Source of the DNA: Deltaproteobacteria bacterium
Lineage (GTDB): Bacteria; Desulfobacterota; JAENJC01
DNA length: 5,388 bases
Reading direction: 5' to 3'
Assembly (NCBI GenBank): GCA_016208525.1
Contig: JACQYJ010000015.1
Span: forward strand, 1 to 5,388
In this document: positions 1 to 5,388 of the stretch, in pieces
How the letters are laid out: each line of letters begins with the position of its first letter
Position numbering within the stretch: the first letter of the stretch is position 1
Notes under the pieces: generated by a model
What the model was told of the DNA's origin: nothing
Seen by the model: the letters and a program-made list of their open reading frames with translations, nothing else
The model's database searches: none
Program-made: the position numbers and the translations under genes

Positions 1-2
1 AG

Positions 3-152
3 TATTACCTTGTCGGGCTTGAAGGAGAAAGGGAGATCACTATCAGGGCAAAAGGTTTTAAAAAAATAGACAGAAAGGTTACGGCAGTTAAGGGCGAGAT
101 ATCAAAGATAGATATAGTTCTTGAGCCTGAAGAAGGGAAAACGGACAAATGA
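3..152 (+). CDS. C-terminal fragment of a protein ending in a carboxypeptidase-regulatory-like domain
   Basis: Only the last 49 codons are in the window; the frame is open from base 3 to a TGA at 150-152 and the gene begins off the left edge. The peptide starts YYLVGLEGEREITIRAKGF, continues through alternating hydrophobic strands and ends IVLEPEEGKTDK. The pattern 'Y-x-L-x-GL-x-G-(strand)-A-x-GF...-V-(x)n-G-(strand)-LEP' is what the last strands of carboxypeptidase-regulatory-like (CarboxypepD_reg) beta-sandwich domains look like. Such domains are commonly appended to secreted or surface proteins, so the full protein may be exported, but no signal peptide is visible because the N-terminus is missing. 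The gene converges on the acyl-CoA synthetase gene, with 28 bp between the two stop codons and no evident hairpin terminator between them. The function of the whole protein cannot be stated. An unrelated Ig-like or PEGA-type beta domain is the main alternative. Confidence 0.55.
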   Translation, partial: YYLVGLEGEREITIRAKGFKKIDRKVTAVKGEISKIDIVLEPEEGKTDK

Positions 153-180
153 ACTATTTCCCGAACTCCTTCATCTTCAG

Positions 181-1752
181 TTATTTCCTCTTTATCTTCC
201 CGCTTATGGTCTTTGGAAGTTCATCAACGAATTCTATCTTCCTCGGATACTTATAAGGAGCGGCATTCGTCTTTACAAACTCCTGAAGCTCCTTTACCAA
301 TGCCTCAGAGGGGCTGAACTCTCTTGTCAGGACAACAAAGGCCTTGACCACCTCGCCCCTCACCTCGTCCGGGCTGGCGACAACCGCCGATTCCTTAACG
401 GCAGGGTGCTCGATTAGGACAGACTCCACCTCAAAAGGGCCTATCCTGTACCCTGAGGTAAGGATGATGTCATCGGCTCTTCCCACAAACCAGAAATAGC
501 CGTCCTCATCCCTGTATCCCCTGTCCCCTGTCAGATACCAATCCCCCTTGTAGGAGTGCGCCGTGGCCTCCGGGTTCCCCATGTACTCCTTGAACAACCC
601 CACAGGCCTGTCTGGTTTGACCTTTACAGCTATCTCCCCTTCAATGCCCGTGGAAGCCGTTTCCCCATTTTCACCAAGTACAGCAACGGTAAAGCCTGGC
701 GTGGGAACTCCCATTGAGCCGGGTTTTGAAGGGAGGCATCTGAAGTTTGCGAGGAGGTTAACAGACTCTGTCTGGCCGTATCCGTCATAGATATGCCTGC
801 CTGTCCTCTCTTTCCATATATTGATTATCTCCTTGTTCAACGGCTCTCCGGCAGCAACAAAGTGGAGAGGGTTGAGATTCAGTCTGCCTGAAGGAAGCTC
901 CTTCGCCATCATCCTGTAGACTGTAGGCGGGCCGCAGAAGGTGGTGACAGGATACCTCTGCATCACATCCAATATTGTCAGCGGGTCGAACTTGCCTTTT
1001 TTATAATAGGAGAAAACGGTTGCCCCCATACTCCACGGACCGAACAGGCTTGACCATGCGGCCTTTGCCCATCCAGTATCAGAGATGTTCCAGTGTATGT
1101 CCCCTGGTCTGAGGTCAAGCCAGTATCTGCCGGTTATAATATGCGCCAGCGGGTATGAGGCCTGGGTATGGACCACCATCTTGGGAGGGCCGGTAGTGCC
1201 TGACGTAAAATAGATTAATGCCGTATCCCGGGATGAGGCCCTTTCCCCGACAAACTGCTCAGCCCCTTCCCGCTCCCTCAGATAATCAAGGTGTCCCGTC
1301 CCTTCACCTATGGTTATAAGGATAGGCTTGCTTCCAGGCGCTCCCCTGATCGCCTCCTCCACCTTTGCGGCATCCTCATCGGTGCAGGTGACTGCCTTTA
1401 TATCCGTTGCCTTCAGCCTGTATTCTATGTCCTTTGATGCAAGAAGGGTTGTGGCAGGGATAGGTATGGCGTTCAGCCTCATGAGTGCCAGCATCACCTC
1501 CCACCACTCCGGGATGTTAGGGAGCATGACAAGGACCTTGTCCCCCTTCCAAATGCCCTTTTTTCTTAAGGCCCCGGCCCCCTTTGAAGAGAGGGTCTTC
1601 AGTTCATTGAATGAGAACCTTTTCTCCGCATAGCCGTCCGTCCAGAAGAGCGCCGCTGTATCTCCCCATTTGTCAAAGACATCAAGGGGGAATGAAAACC
1701 TTTCAGGGACGGGAAGTAAGAACTCCGCGTACTCTTTATAGTAGTCCTTCAT
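181..1752 (-). CDS. Acyl-CoA synthetase, medium-chain (ACSM-like), AMP-forming
   Basis: A 523-residue ANL-superfamily adenylate-forming enzyme. Such enzymes activate a carboxylic acid with ATP to an acyl-AMP and transfer it to CoA in the cytoplasm. Visible motifs are the phosphate-binding loop YFTSGTTGPPKMV (about 181-193), YDGYGQTES (322-330), YLTGD (406-410, ribose-binding Asp), the hinge and A8 region GRADDIILTSGYRIGPFEVE (424-443), and PKTISGKIKR (513-522) with the catalytic lysine at about K519. The segment SDTGWAKAAWSSLFGPW (225-241) and the later GPPTVYRM resemble the medium-chain ACSM group more than acetyl-CoA synthetases, but the substrate (fatty, aromatic or branched acid) cannot be read from sequence. 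The start is the ATG at 1750-1752; AGGAGG lies upstream at 1767-1772, 14 nt away, which is longer than usual. The protein ends four residues after the catalytic lysine. An in-frame TAA replaces what is normally Glu in the terminal K-x-E-L-R-x-x-E tail, and the expected tail residues (LKMKEFGK) follow it. The gene lies 77 bp downstream of the transketolase gene, probably in the same operon. Confidence 0.93.
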   Translation of the reverse strand: MKDYYKEYAEFLLPVPERFSFPLDVFDKWGDTAALFWTDGYAEKRFSFNELKTLSSKGAGALRKKGIWKGDKVLVMLPNIPEWWEVMLALMRLNAIPIPATTLLASKDIEYRLKATDIKAVTCTDEDAAKVEEAIRGAPGSKPILITIGEGTGHLDYLREREGAEQFVGERASSRDTALIYFTSGTTGPPKMVVHTQASYPLAHIITGRYWLDLRPGDIHWNISDTGWAKAAWSSLFGPWSMGATVFSYYKKGKFDPLTILDVMQRYPVTTFCGPPTVYRMMAKELPSGRLNLNPLHFVAAGEPLNKEIINIWKERTGRHIYDGYGQTESVNLLANFRCLPSKPGSMGVPTPGFTVAVLGENGETASTGIEGEIAVKVKPDRPVGLFKEYMGNPEATAHSYKGDWYLTGDRGYRDEDGYFWFVGRADDIILTSGYRIGPFEVESVLIEHPAVKESAVVASPDEVRGEVVKAFVVLTREFSPSEALVKELQEFVKTNAAPYKYPRKIEFVDELPKTISGKIKRK

Positions 1753-1829
1753 GTTTGGGGATTGCCCCTCCTGAGTGCAGACAGAACCGGCAAGGCTGAA
1801 GGATGGAACGATTCTCCCGCAAAGTTCAT
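1749..1829 (-). promoter_or_regulatory. Possible 26-codon leader frame linking tkt to the acyl-CoA synthetase gene
   Basis: Directly after the transketolase stop (TAG, 1832-1830) comes an ATG (1829-1827). It opens a 26-codon frame (peptide beginning MNFAGESFHP and ending RRGNPQT) that stops at TGA 1751-1749. That stop overlaps the synthetase start as ATGA, the classic arrangement for translational coupling. The frame runs through the Shine-Dalgarno and hairpin of the synthetase gene, so a ribosome translating it would open that hairpin. The peptide matches nothing I recognise. A purine stretch, AAAGAG, just before the transketolase stop could serve as a weak ribosome-binding site. A chance open frame of this length is quite possible, so this is listed as a candidate only. 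Confidence 0.25.
1757..1772 (-). promoter_or_regulatory. Ribosome-binding site of the acyl-CoA synthetase gene, overlapped by a small GGGG/CCCC hairpin
   Basis: On the minus strand AGGAGGGG (1772-1765) is followed by the loop CAAT (1764-1761) and CCCC (1760-1757), then AAAC and the ATG at 1752. AGGAGG is a full-strength Shine-Dalgarno core, but it sits 14 nt from the start, beyond the usual 5-9. The four G's at 1768-1765 can pair with the four C's, a 4-bp all-GC stem that would hold part of the Shine-Dalgarno and shorten the effective distance to the start. The sequence is directly visible; any regulatory effect is inference. Confidence 0.6.
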
Positions 1830-3872
1830 CTAACTCTTTTTTAAAATTCCCCTCGCCTTGTTTAGAATGTTTTCAACAGTGAATCCAAACTTTTCCAGCA
1901 GCACCTCTCCCTGGGCTGAGGCGCCGAAGCAGTCTATCCCTATGATTTCACCTGAGGCCCCCACATATCTGTGCCAGCCAAATGTGGCAGCGGCTTCCAC
2001 AGATACCCTTGCTGTGACTTCCGGCGGGAGGACTGAATTTCGATATTCCACAGGCTGTTTTTCAAACAGTTCCCAGGAGGGCATACTGACAACCCTTGTT
2101 TTTACTCCTTCATTCATCAATATTTCGGAGGCCTTGAGGGTTGCATGCACTTCAGAGCCTGTGGCCATAAATATCAGATCAGGATTTCCAGGAGAGGATT
2201 CCGCCAATATATAAGCCCCGTATCTCAGTCCCTCAGCAGAAGAGTATCTGGTCCTGTCTATAACAGGGACGTTCTGCCTTGTAAGGATCAGCGCCACAGG
2301 CCCTTCACTGTGCCGGATGGCCACCTTCCAGGCCTCCGCAGTCTCATTTGCGTCGCACGGCCTGATTACAGTAAGACCCGGCATGCACCTCATGCCTGAA
2401 ATATGTTCAATGGGCTGGTGTGTCGGGCCGTCCTGCCCGAGGGCTATGGAGTCATGGGTGAATATATAAATGACATGTAGTTTAGACAGCGCCGCAAGGC
2501 GTATGGCAGGTCTCATGTAGTCTGAAAACACCAGGAAAGTGCTTCCAAATGGTGTTAATCCATTGTGGAGGGCAATGCCGTTCAGTATTCCCCCCATTGC
2601 ATGCTCCCTCACTCCGAAGGCAATGTTTGACCCGTCGTAACCCCAGTTCCCCGATACTGCGCCCTGCAGCGTCTCGCTCCCTGTTCCCGGGCACTGGAAG
2701 CTCCCTTTGCCTGCAAGAGTTGTGTTTGTTGACGGGTCCAGGTCTCCGGAACCTCCTATCAAGGAGAGGTGTCTCGCAACGGAGTTCATGACCTTGCCGC
2801 CTGCAACCCTTGTGGCAATACCCTTAGGGTCAGGAGGGAAGATGGGAATATCACTGTCCCACCCTTCAGGGAGTTGGCGGTTTACAGCGGCCTTCCATTC
2901 CTTCAAGAGATCAGGGTATCTGTCTCCATAAGAGCTAAGGAGGGCGTCCCACTGGGAATTAATCCCGGCCCCTTTTTCTGACGCCTTCGAGAAGTGGGCA
3001 AGAGCATCTTCAGGGAGATAAAATTCAGGTTCAAGCGGCCAGTCATAGAACCTTTTGGTGGCAATGACCTCATCGGGCGAAAGGGGTGAGCCGTGCACTC
3101 CAAAAGTGTCATGTTTAGGGCTTCCATGACCTATGTGGGTTGAAATTGCTATCAGGGATGGGCTGGTAGTCTCGGCCCTTGCGCGTTCAACCGCCTTTTC
3201 AATGGCCTCTATATCGTTGCCGTCTTTTACGGATTGCACGTGCCAGCCATAGGAGTCGAACCGTTTGCAGGCATCTTCTGTAAATGTGAGTTTTGTCTCT
3301 CCTGCCAGTGTGATTCCGTTACTGTCGTAAAGGTATATGAGTCTGCCAAGCCTTAAGTGCCCTGCCAGGGAAGCAGCTTCCGCTGATATGCCTTCCATGA
3401 GGTCTCCGTCGCTGACTATGGCATAGGTGTAGTGGTTGACTATCTCGTGACCTGGGCGGTTGAACTTTGCAGCCATCTGACGCTCAGCTATAGCCATGCC
3501 AACCCCATTGGCGAATCCCTGACCAAGCGGGCCTGTAGTTGCCTCGATACCGTATTTAATGTTGCTTTCGGGGTCCCCCGGGGTTAAACTTCCCCACTGC
3601 CTGAACCGCTTCAGTTCATCTATGGAAATATCGTATCCAGTCAGGTGTAAGATCGAATAAAGAAGGGCAGACCCGTGGCCGGCTGAAAGGACAAACCGGT
3701 CCCTGTCTTGCCATGCAGGGTTTTTTGGATTATATCTGAGAAATCGCGACCAGAGAACATATGCCATTGGAGCAGCCCCAAGGGGCATGCCCGGGTGCCC
3801 TGAGTTTGCCCTCTGGACCATATCCAGTGAAAGCATTCTTACTGTGTTGATGCAGAGTTCGTCAATATCCAT
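1830..3872 (-). CDS. tkt: Transketolase
   Basis: Full-length thiamine-diphosphate enzyme (680 residues from the ATG; E. coli TktA is 663). It moves two-carbon ketol units between sugar phosphates in the non-oxidative pentose-phosphate pathway or Calvin-type cycles. Motifs, numbered from the ATG: ANSGHPGMPLGAAP (22-35), LSAGHGS (62-68), GPLGQGFANGVGMA (114-127), the ThDP/metal motif SDGDLMEG (154-161) ending at YDSN (182-185), HGSPL (260-264), GSGDLDPSTNT opening the pyrimidine-binding domain (374-384), FGVREHAMGG with the cofactor-activating Glu at about 423, and GQDGPTHQP (479-487). The C-terminal domain carries MATGSEV (569-575) and FGASAQGEVLLEKFGFT. All three domains appear intact. Where E. 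coli has LHSKTPGHPE, this protein has WGSLTPGDPE; the Gly for His at the first position occurs in other bacterial enzymes. The ATG at 3872 is chosen because family members begin close to 'D-LC-NT-R-LS'; a GTG at 3881 would add three residues, and neither has a strong ribosome-binding site. The gene starts 23 bp after the coaBC stop, so co-transcription is likely. Confidence 0.96.
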   Translation of the reverse strand: MDIDELCINTVRMLSLDMVQRANSGHPGMPLGAAPMAYVLWSRFLRYNPKNPAWQDRDRFVLSAGHGSALLYSILHLTGYDISIDELKRFRQWGSLTPGDPESNIKYGIEATTGPLGQGFANGVGMAIAERQMAAKFNRPGHEIVNHYTYAIVSDGDLMEGISAEAASLAGHLRLGRLIYLYDSNGITLAGETKLTFTEDACKRFDSYGWHVQSVKDGNDIEAIEKAVERARAETTSPSLIAISTHIGHGSPKHDTFGVHGSPLSPDEVIATKRFYDWPLEPEFYLPEDALAHFSKASEKGAGINSQWDALLSSYGDRYPDLLKEWKAAVNRQLPEGWDSDIPIFPPDPKGIATRVAGGKVMNSVARHLSLIGGSGDLDPSTNTTLAGKGSFQCPGTGSETLQGAVSGNWGYDGSNIAFGVREHAMGGILNGIALHNGLTPFGSTFLVFSDYMRPAIRLAALSKLHVIYIFTHDSIALGQDGPTHQPIEHISGMRCMPGLTVIRPCDANETAEAWKVAIRHSEGPVALILTRQNVPVIDRTRYSSAEGLRYGAYILAESSPGNPDLIFMATGSEVHATLKASEILMNEGVKTRVVSMPSWELFEKQPVEYRNSVLPPEVTARVSVEAAATFGWHRYVGASGEIIGIDCFGASAQGEVLLEKFGFTVENILNKARGILKKS

Positions 3873-3895
3873 GAGTCCCACGTTAAATCAGTAAA

Positions 3896-5086
3896 TCACT
3901 TTAAGGAGGCAACTCTATCCAGCACCTTCCAGGCCACCTCATCCTTGCTCATCTTTGGAAGAGCTTCAAGGGTCCCTTTATTGTCAATGATGGTAACAAT
4001 GTTTGTATCAACAGCGAATCCTGCGCCCGGTACTTTTACGTTATTGGCAATAATCAGGTCAAGGTTCTTTTCCTTAAGTTTTTTCTTTGCATTAGCCCAA
4101 AGGTTGTCAGTTTCCGCGGCAAAGCCTATAATGAACCTCTTTCCTTTTTTCCTTCCTATCTCAGAAATAATGTCCTCGGTCTTTTCAAGGTCAAGAGAGA
4201 TCGAACCTGCCCCCTTCTTCATCTTCTCTGAAACCGCTTTATTTGGCCTGTAGTCGGCCACGGCCGCTGCCATTATTACTATCGTCGCATCTTTCAGTTT
4301 TACACTGACAGCCTTCCTCATCTCCTCAGCGGACTCAACCGATATAAACCTTGTCCCCCTTGGAGGCAATAGTGAGGAGGGACCGCTTATCAATGTTACC
4401 TCCGCTCCCCTTCTTACAGCCATTTTCGCAAGTGCATACCCCATCTTCCCAGAAGAGCGGTTACCGATGAACCTCACTGGGTCAATGGCCTCGTATGTCG
4501 GCCCTGCTGTAACAACTATCCTTTCGCCTTTAAGGTCTTTTGGTGAAAGGATGACCTCAATTCTCTCAAGAATATCGCCCGGTTCCGCCATCCTCCCCTT
4601 CCCTTCGTAACCGCAGGCCAACTCTCCGGTTTCGGAGTCTATGAAGTTGTAACCGTACCCTTTAAGCTTATTCATGTTCTCTTGCACGATCGGATTCTCA
4701 TACATGTTACAGTTCATGGCTGGGGCAAGGAGGACAGGGACCTTGGTAGCCATTATAGTGGTTGTCAGAAGGTCGTCAGCAATCCCGTTCGCTATCTTAC
4801 CTATGAGATTGGCAGTGGCAGGGGCAATGACAAAGAGGTCTGCCCTGTCTGCCAGGGATATGTGACCAACCTCCGCCTCCTGGGTCAGGCTGAAAAGATC
4901 TGTATGTACCGGATTCCTTGAAAGGGTCTGGAGGGTGAGCGGGGTAACGAACTCAGCAGCCCCCTTAGTCATAATGACATTGACATTGGCACCGGACTTT
5001 ACCATGAGCCTTGTCAGTTCACATGCCTTGTATGCCGCAATCCCACCTGTTATACCCAGGACTATGTTTTTATCTCTGATTGACAT
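3896..5086 (-). CDS. coaBC: Bifunctional phosphopantothenoylcysteine decarboxylase / phosphopantothenate-cysteine ligase
   Basis: Catalyses two successive steps of CoA biosynthesis: joining 4'-phosphopantothenate to cysteine (CoaB, CTP-dependent in bacteria) and FMN-dependent decarboxylation to 4'-phosphopantetheine (CoaC). Numbered from the ATG at 5086 (396 residues; E. coli Dfp is 406), the N-terminal CoaC half shows GITGGIAAYKA (11-21), GHISLADRADL with the catalytic His75, PATANLIGKIANG (89-101), the PAMN motif (122-125) and the substrate-clamp ACGYEGKGRM with Cys158. The CoaB half begins near 190 with VVTAGPTYEAIDPVRFIGN, then RSSGKMG (210-216), AAAVADYRPNKA (273-284), the active-site lysine in EKMKK (about K288), and GFAAETDNL. 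With this start, His75, Asn125 and Cys158 fall on the residue numbers I recall for E. coli Dfp. An ATG six codons upstream (5104) is possible but has no ribosome-binding site, and the shorter form begins like its relatives. A candidate promoter lies about 50 bp upstream. It is the first gene of the probable coaBC-tkt-acs operon. Confidence 0.96.
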   Translation of the reverse strand: MSIRDKNIVLGITGGIAAYKACELTRLMVKSGANVNVIMTKGAAEFVTPLTLQTLSRNPVHTDLFSLTQEAEVGHISLADRADLFVIAPATANLIGKIANGIADDLLTTTIMATKVPVLLAPAMNCNMYENPIVQENMNKLKGYGYNFIDSETGELACGYEGKGRMAEPGDILERIEVILSPKDLKGERIVVTAGPTYEAIDPVRFIGNRSSGKMGYALAKMAVRRGAEVTLISGPSSLLPPRGTRFISVESAEEMRKAVSVKLKDATIVIMAAAVADYRPNKAVSEKMKKGAGSISLDLEKTEDIISEIGRKKGKRFIIGFAAETDNLWANAKKKLKEKNLDLIIANNVKVPGAGFAVDTNIVTIIDNKGTLEALPKMSKDEVAWKVLDRVASLK

Positions 5087-5138
5087 GGTTTCTCTGTGGC
5101 ACATTGCCGCTGTTGCTAAGGGTCAGTTGCATTCAGGA

Positions 5139-5167
5139 AATATAACAAAACAGTGTCGGTATTACAA
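5139..5167 (-). promoter_or_regulatory. Candidate sigma70-type promoter for coaBC
   Basis: On the minus strand TTGTAA (5167-5162, 4 of 6 to TTGACA) is followed after exactly 17 nt by TATATT (5144-5139, 5 of 6 to TATAAT). Transcription would start near 5132 and give a leader of roughly 45 nt to the ATG at 5086. It is the best spaced box pair I found on this strand upstream of coaBC, and it lies between the gene and the repeat block. No operator-like palindrome is evident within it. This is a consensus match only. Confidence 0.5.
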
Positions 5168-5192
5168 GGGCATTTTGGCTTGACAGTCATTT

Positions 5193-5214
5193 ATAATTGA
5201 TGAAGTCGTAAAAA
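5193..5214 (+). repeat. 22-nt direct repeat, copy 1
   Basis: ATAATTGATG followed by AAG and TCGTAAAAA. It matches copy 2 at 5330-5351 at 20 of 22 positions, 137 bp away. Unlike copy 2, it has no complementary left arm directly before it, so it looks like half of the palindrome at 5311-5354. Its TCGTAAAAA end doubles as the left end of the inverted repeat element. Confidence 0.7.
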
Positions 5215-5322
5215 CTAAAAATTTGCCACAAAGGCACCAAGACGCTAAGCCTAGCACATCGAAAATAAAGGATTTTTTATTTGTGCCTTTGTGACTTCGT
5301 GGCAAAAAAAGACTTTTTACGA
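5206..5322. repeat. Composite inverted-repeat element (MITE-like) made of 8-nt units
   Basis: A 117-bp element with matching ends. The left end begins TCGTAAAAA and reaches GCCAC at 5229; the right end, read on the minus strand from 5322, begins TCGTAAAAA and reaches GCCAC at 5299. Both arms are 24 nt long and share 18 positions. Inside, TTTGCCAC (5222-5229) pairs with GTGGCAAA (5299-5306), and AAAGGCAC (5230-5237) pairs with GTGCCTTT (5283-5290). The centre forms its own 7-bp hairpin, AAATAAA (5263-5269) with TTTATTT (5276-5282). Each arm carries three 8-nt units fitting roughly NCRCNAAK: CCACAAAG, GCACCAAG, ACGCTAAG on the plus strand (5226-5249), and CCACGAAG, TCACAAAG, GCACAAAT on the minus strand (5302-5279). 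There is no protein-coding frame inside. It could be a non-autonomous mobile element or a structured intergenic repeat; no flanking target duplication is certain. Confidence 0.7.
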
Positions 5323-5354
5323 ATGAATCATAATTGATGCACTCGTAAAAAGTC
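5311..5354. repeat. Long imperfect palindrome (hairpin)
   Basis: GACTTTTTACGA (5311-5322) is perfectly complementary to TCGTAAAAAGTC (5343-5354). Inside it, TG pairs with CA, and ATCA (5327-5330) pairs with TGAT (5335-5338) around the loop TAAT. Overall 18 of 20 positions pair in a 44-nt hairpin, with mismatches at only two positions. It overlaps the right end of the composite element. No U-run follows the stem on the plus strand, and the stem is AT-rich, so it is not a typical intrinsic terminator. Confidence 0.75.
5330..5351 (+). repeat. 22-nt direct repeat, copy 2
   Basis: ATAATTGATG, then CAC, then TCGTAAAAA: the same sequence as copy 1 at 5193-5214 apart from two bases. Here it makes up the loop and right arm of the 44-nt palindrome. 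Confidence 0.7.
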
Positions 5355-5362
5355 CCAAATCA

Positions 5363-5388
5363 CCCTTCGACAAGCTCAGGGCGAACGG
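5363..5388. repeat. REP-like intergenic repeat, cut by the window end
   Basis: The core TTCGACAAGCTCAGGGCGAA (5366-5385) can form two competing short stems: CCCT (5363-5366) with AGGG (5378-5381), and TTCG (5366-5369) with CGAA (5382-5385). It contains the self-complementary AGCT. From memory, close variants of this sequence are scattered between genes in many environmental bacteria, which would make it a dispersed REP-type repeat; I cannot verify that here. The right boundary lies outside the window. Confidence 0.5.

Noticed and set aside
153..180. Possible bidirectional terminator between the convergent genes
   Set aside because: The 28 bp contain no GC-rich inverted repeat and no T-run after a stem.
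1830..3872. Unusual residues in transketolase (WGSLTPGDPE in place of the E. coli LHSKTPGHPE) as a sign of altered function
   Set aside because: The Gly for His change occurs in other bacterial transketolases and all cofactor-binding motifs are intact, so an ordinary transketolase is the best call.
3945..4253. Long plus-strand open frames opposite coaBC, tkt and the acyl-CoA synthetase (for example 3945-4253, 1310-1633, 1858-2214)
   Set aside because: They lie antisense to genes with strong family motifs, their peptides look like no known family, and they lack convincing start signals.
5070..5132. A 20-codon minus-strand frame starting near the predicted coaBC transcription start and overlapping the coaBC start
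   Set aside because: It has no ribosome-binding site, the peptide is uninformative and it overlaps coaBC in another frame; chance is the better explanation.
5180..5197. Perfect TTGACA (5180-5185) and TATAAT (5192-5197) on the plus strand
   Set aside because: The two boxes are only 6 nt apart instead of about 17, so they cannot act together as a sigma70 promoter, and no plus-strand gene follows in the window.
5226..5302. Short regularly repeated units that might suggest a CRISPR array or tandem protein-binding sites
   Set aside because: The units are 8 nt and contiguous with no spacers, and the two sets are inverted to each other, so this is not a CRISPR array. Binding-site function has no support beyond periodicity.

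Overview
The window holds ordinary bacterial metabolic genes flanked by an unusual repeat-rich intergenic block. Three complete genes lie on the minus strand in the order coaBC, tkt, acs (transcribed from right to left). They make a bifunctional CoA-biosynthesis flavoprotein, a transketolase and a medium-chain-type acyl-CoA synthetase. At the left edge, the last 49 codons of a plus-strand gene converge on the acyl-CoA synthetase gene; this fragment looks like the end of a carboxypeptidase-regulatory-like beta-sandwich domain.

Layout: 3-152 (+) C-terminal gene fragment; 181-1752 (-) acyl-CoA synthetase; 1753-1829 a 77-bp spacer with an AGGAGG ribosome-binding site, a small hairpin and a 26-codon open frame whose stop overlaps the synthetase start as ATGA; 1830-3872 (-) transketolase; 3896-5086 (-) coaBC; about 5139-5167 a candidate sigma70-type promoter for coaBC; 5187-5388 stacked repeats: a composite inverted repeat built from 8-nt units, a long imperfect palindrome, and a REP-like sequence cut off by the window end.

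The short gaps (about 23 bp between coaBC and tkt, 77 bp between tkt and acs), the shared strand and the lack of an obvious internal terminator suggest one operon. CoaBC makes 4'-phosphopantetheine for CoA and the synthetase consumes CoA, which is a plausible but unproven link. Transketolase serves the pentose-phosphate or Calvin-type carbon rearrangements.

The sequence is from a bacterium of roughly even base composition. The style of the proteins and the repeat types would fit an environmental lineage such as Nitrospirota or Desulfobacterota, but this is an impression and not something the window proves. I see no clear new multi-gene system here. The best leads are the repeat block, the in-frame stop that removes the last residues of the acyl-CoA synthetase, and the possible translational coupling in front of that gene.
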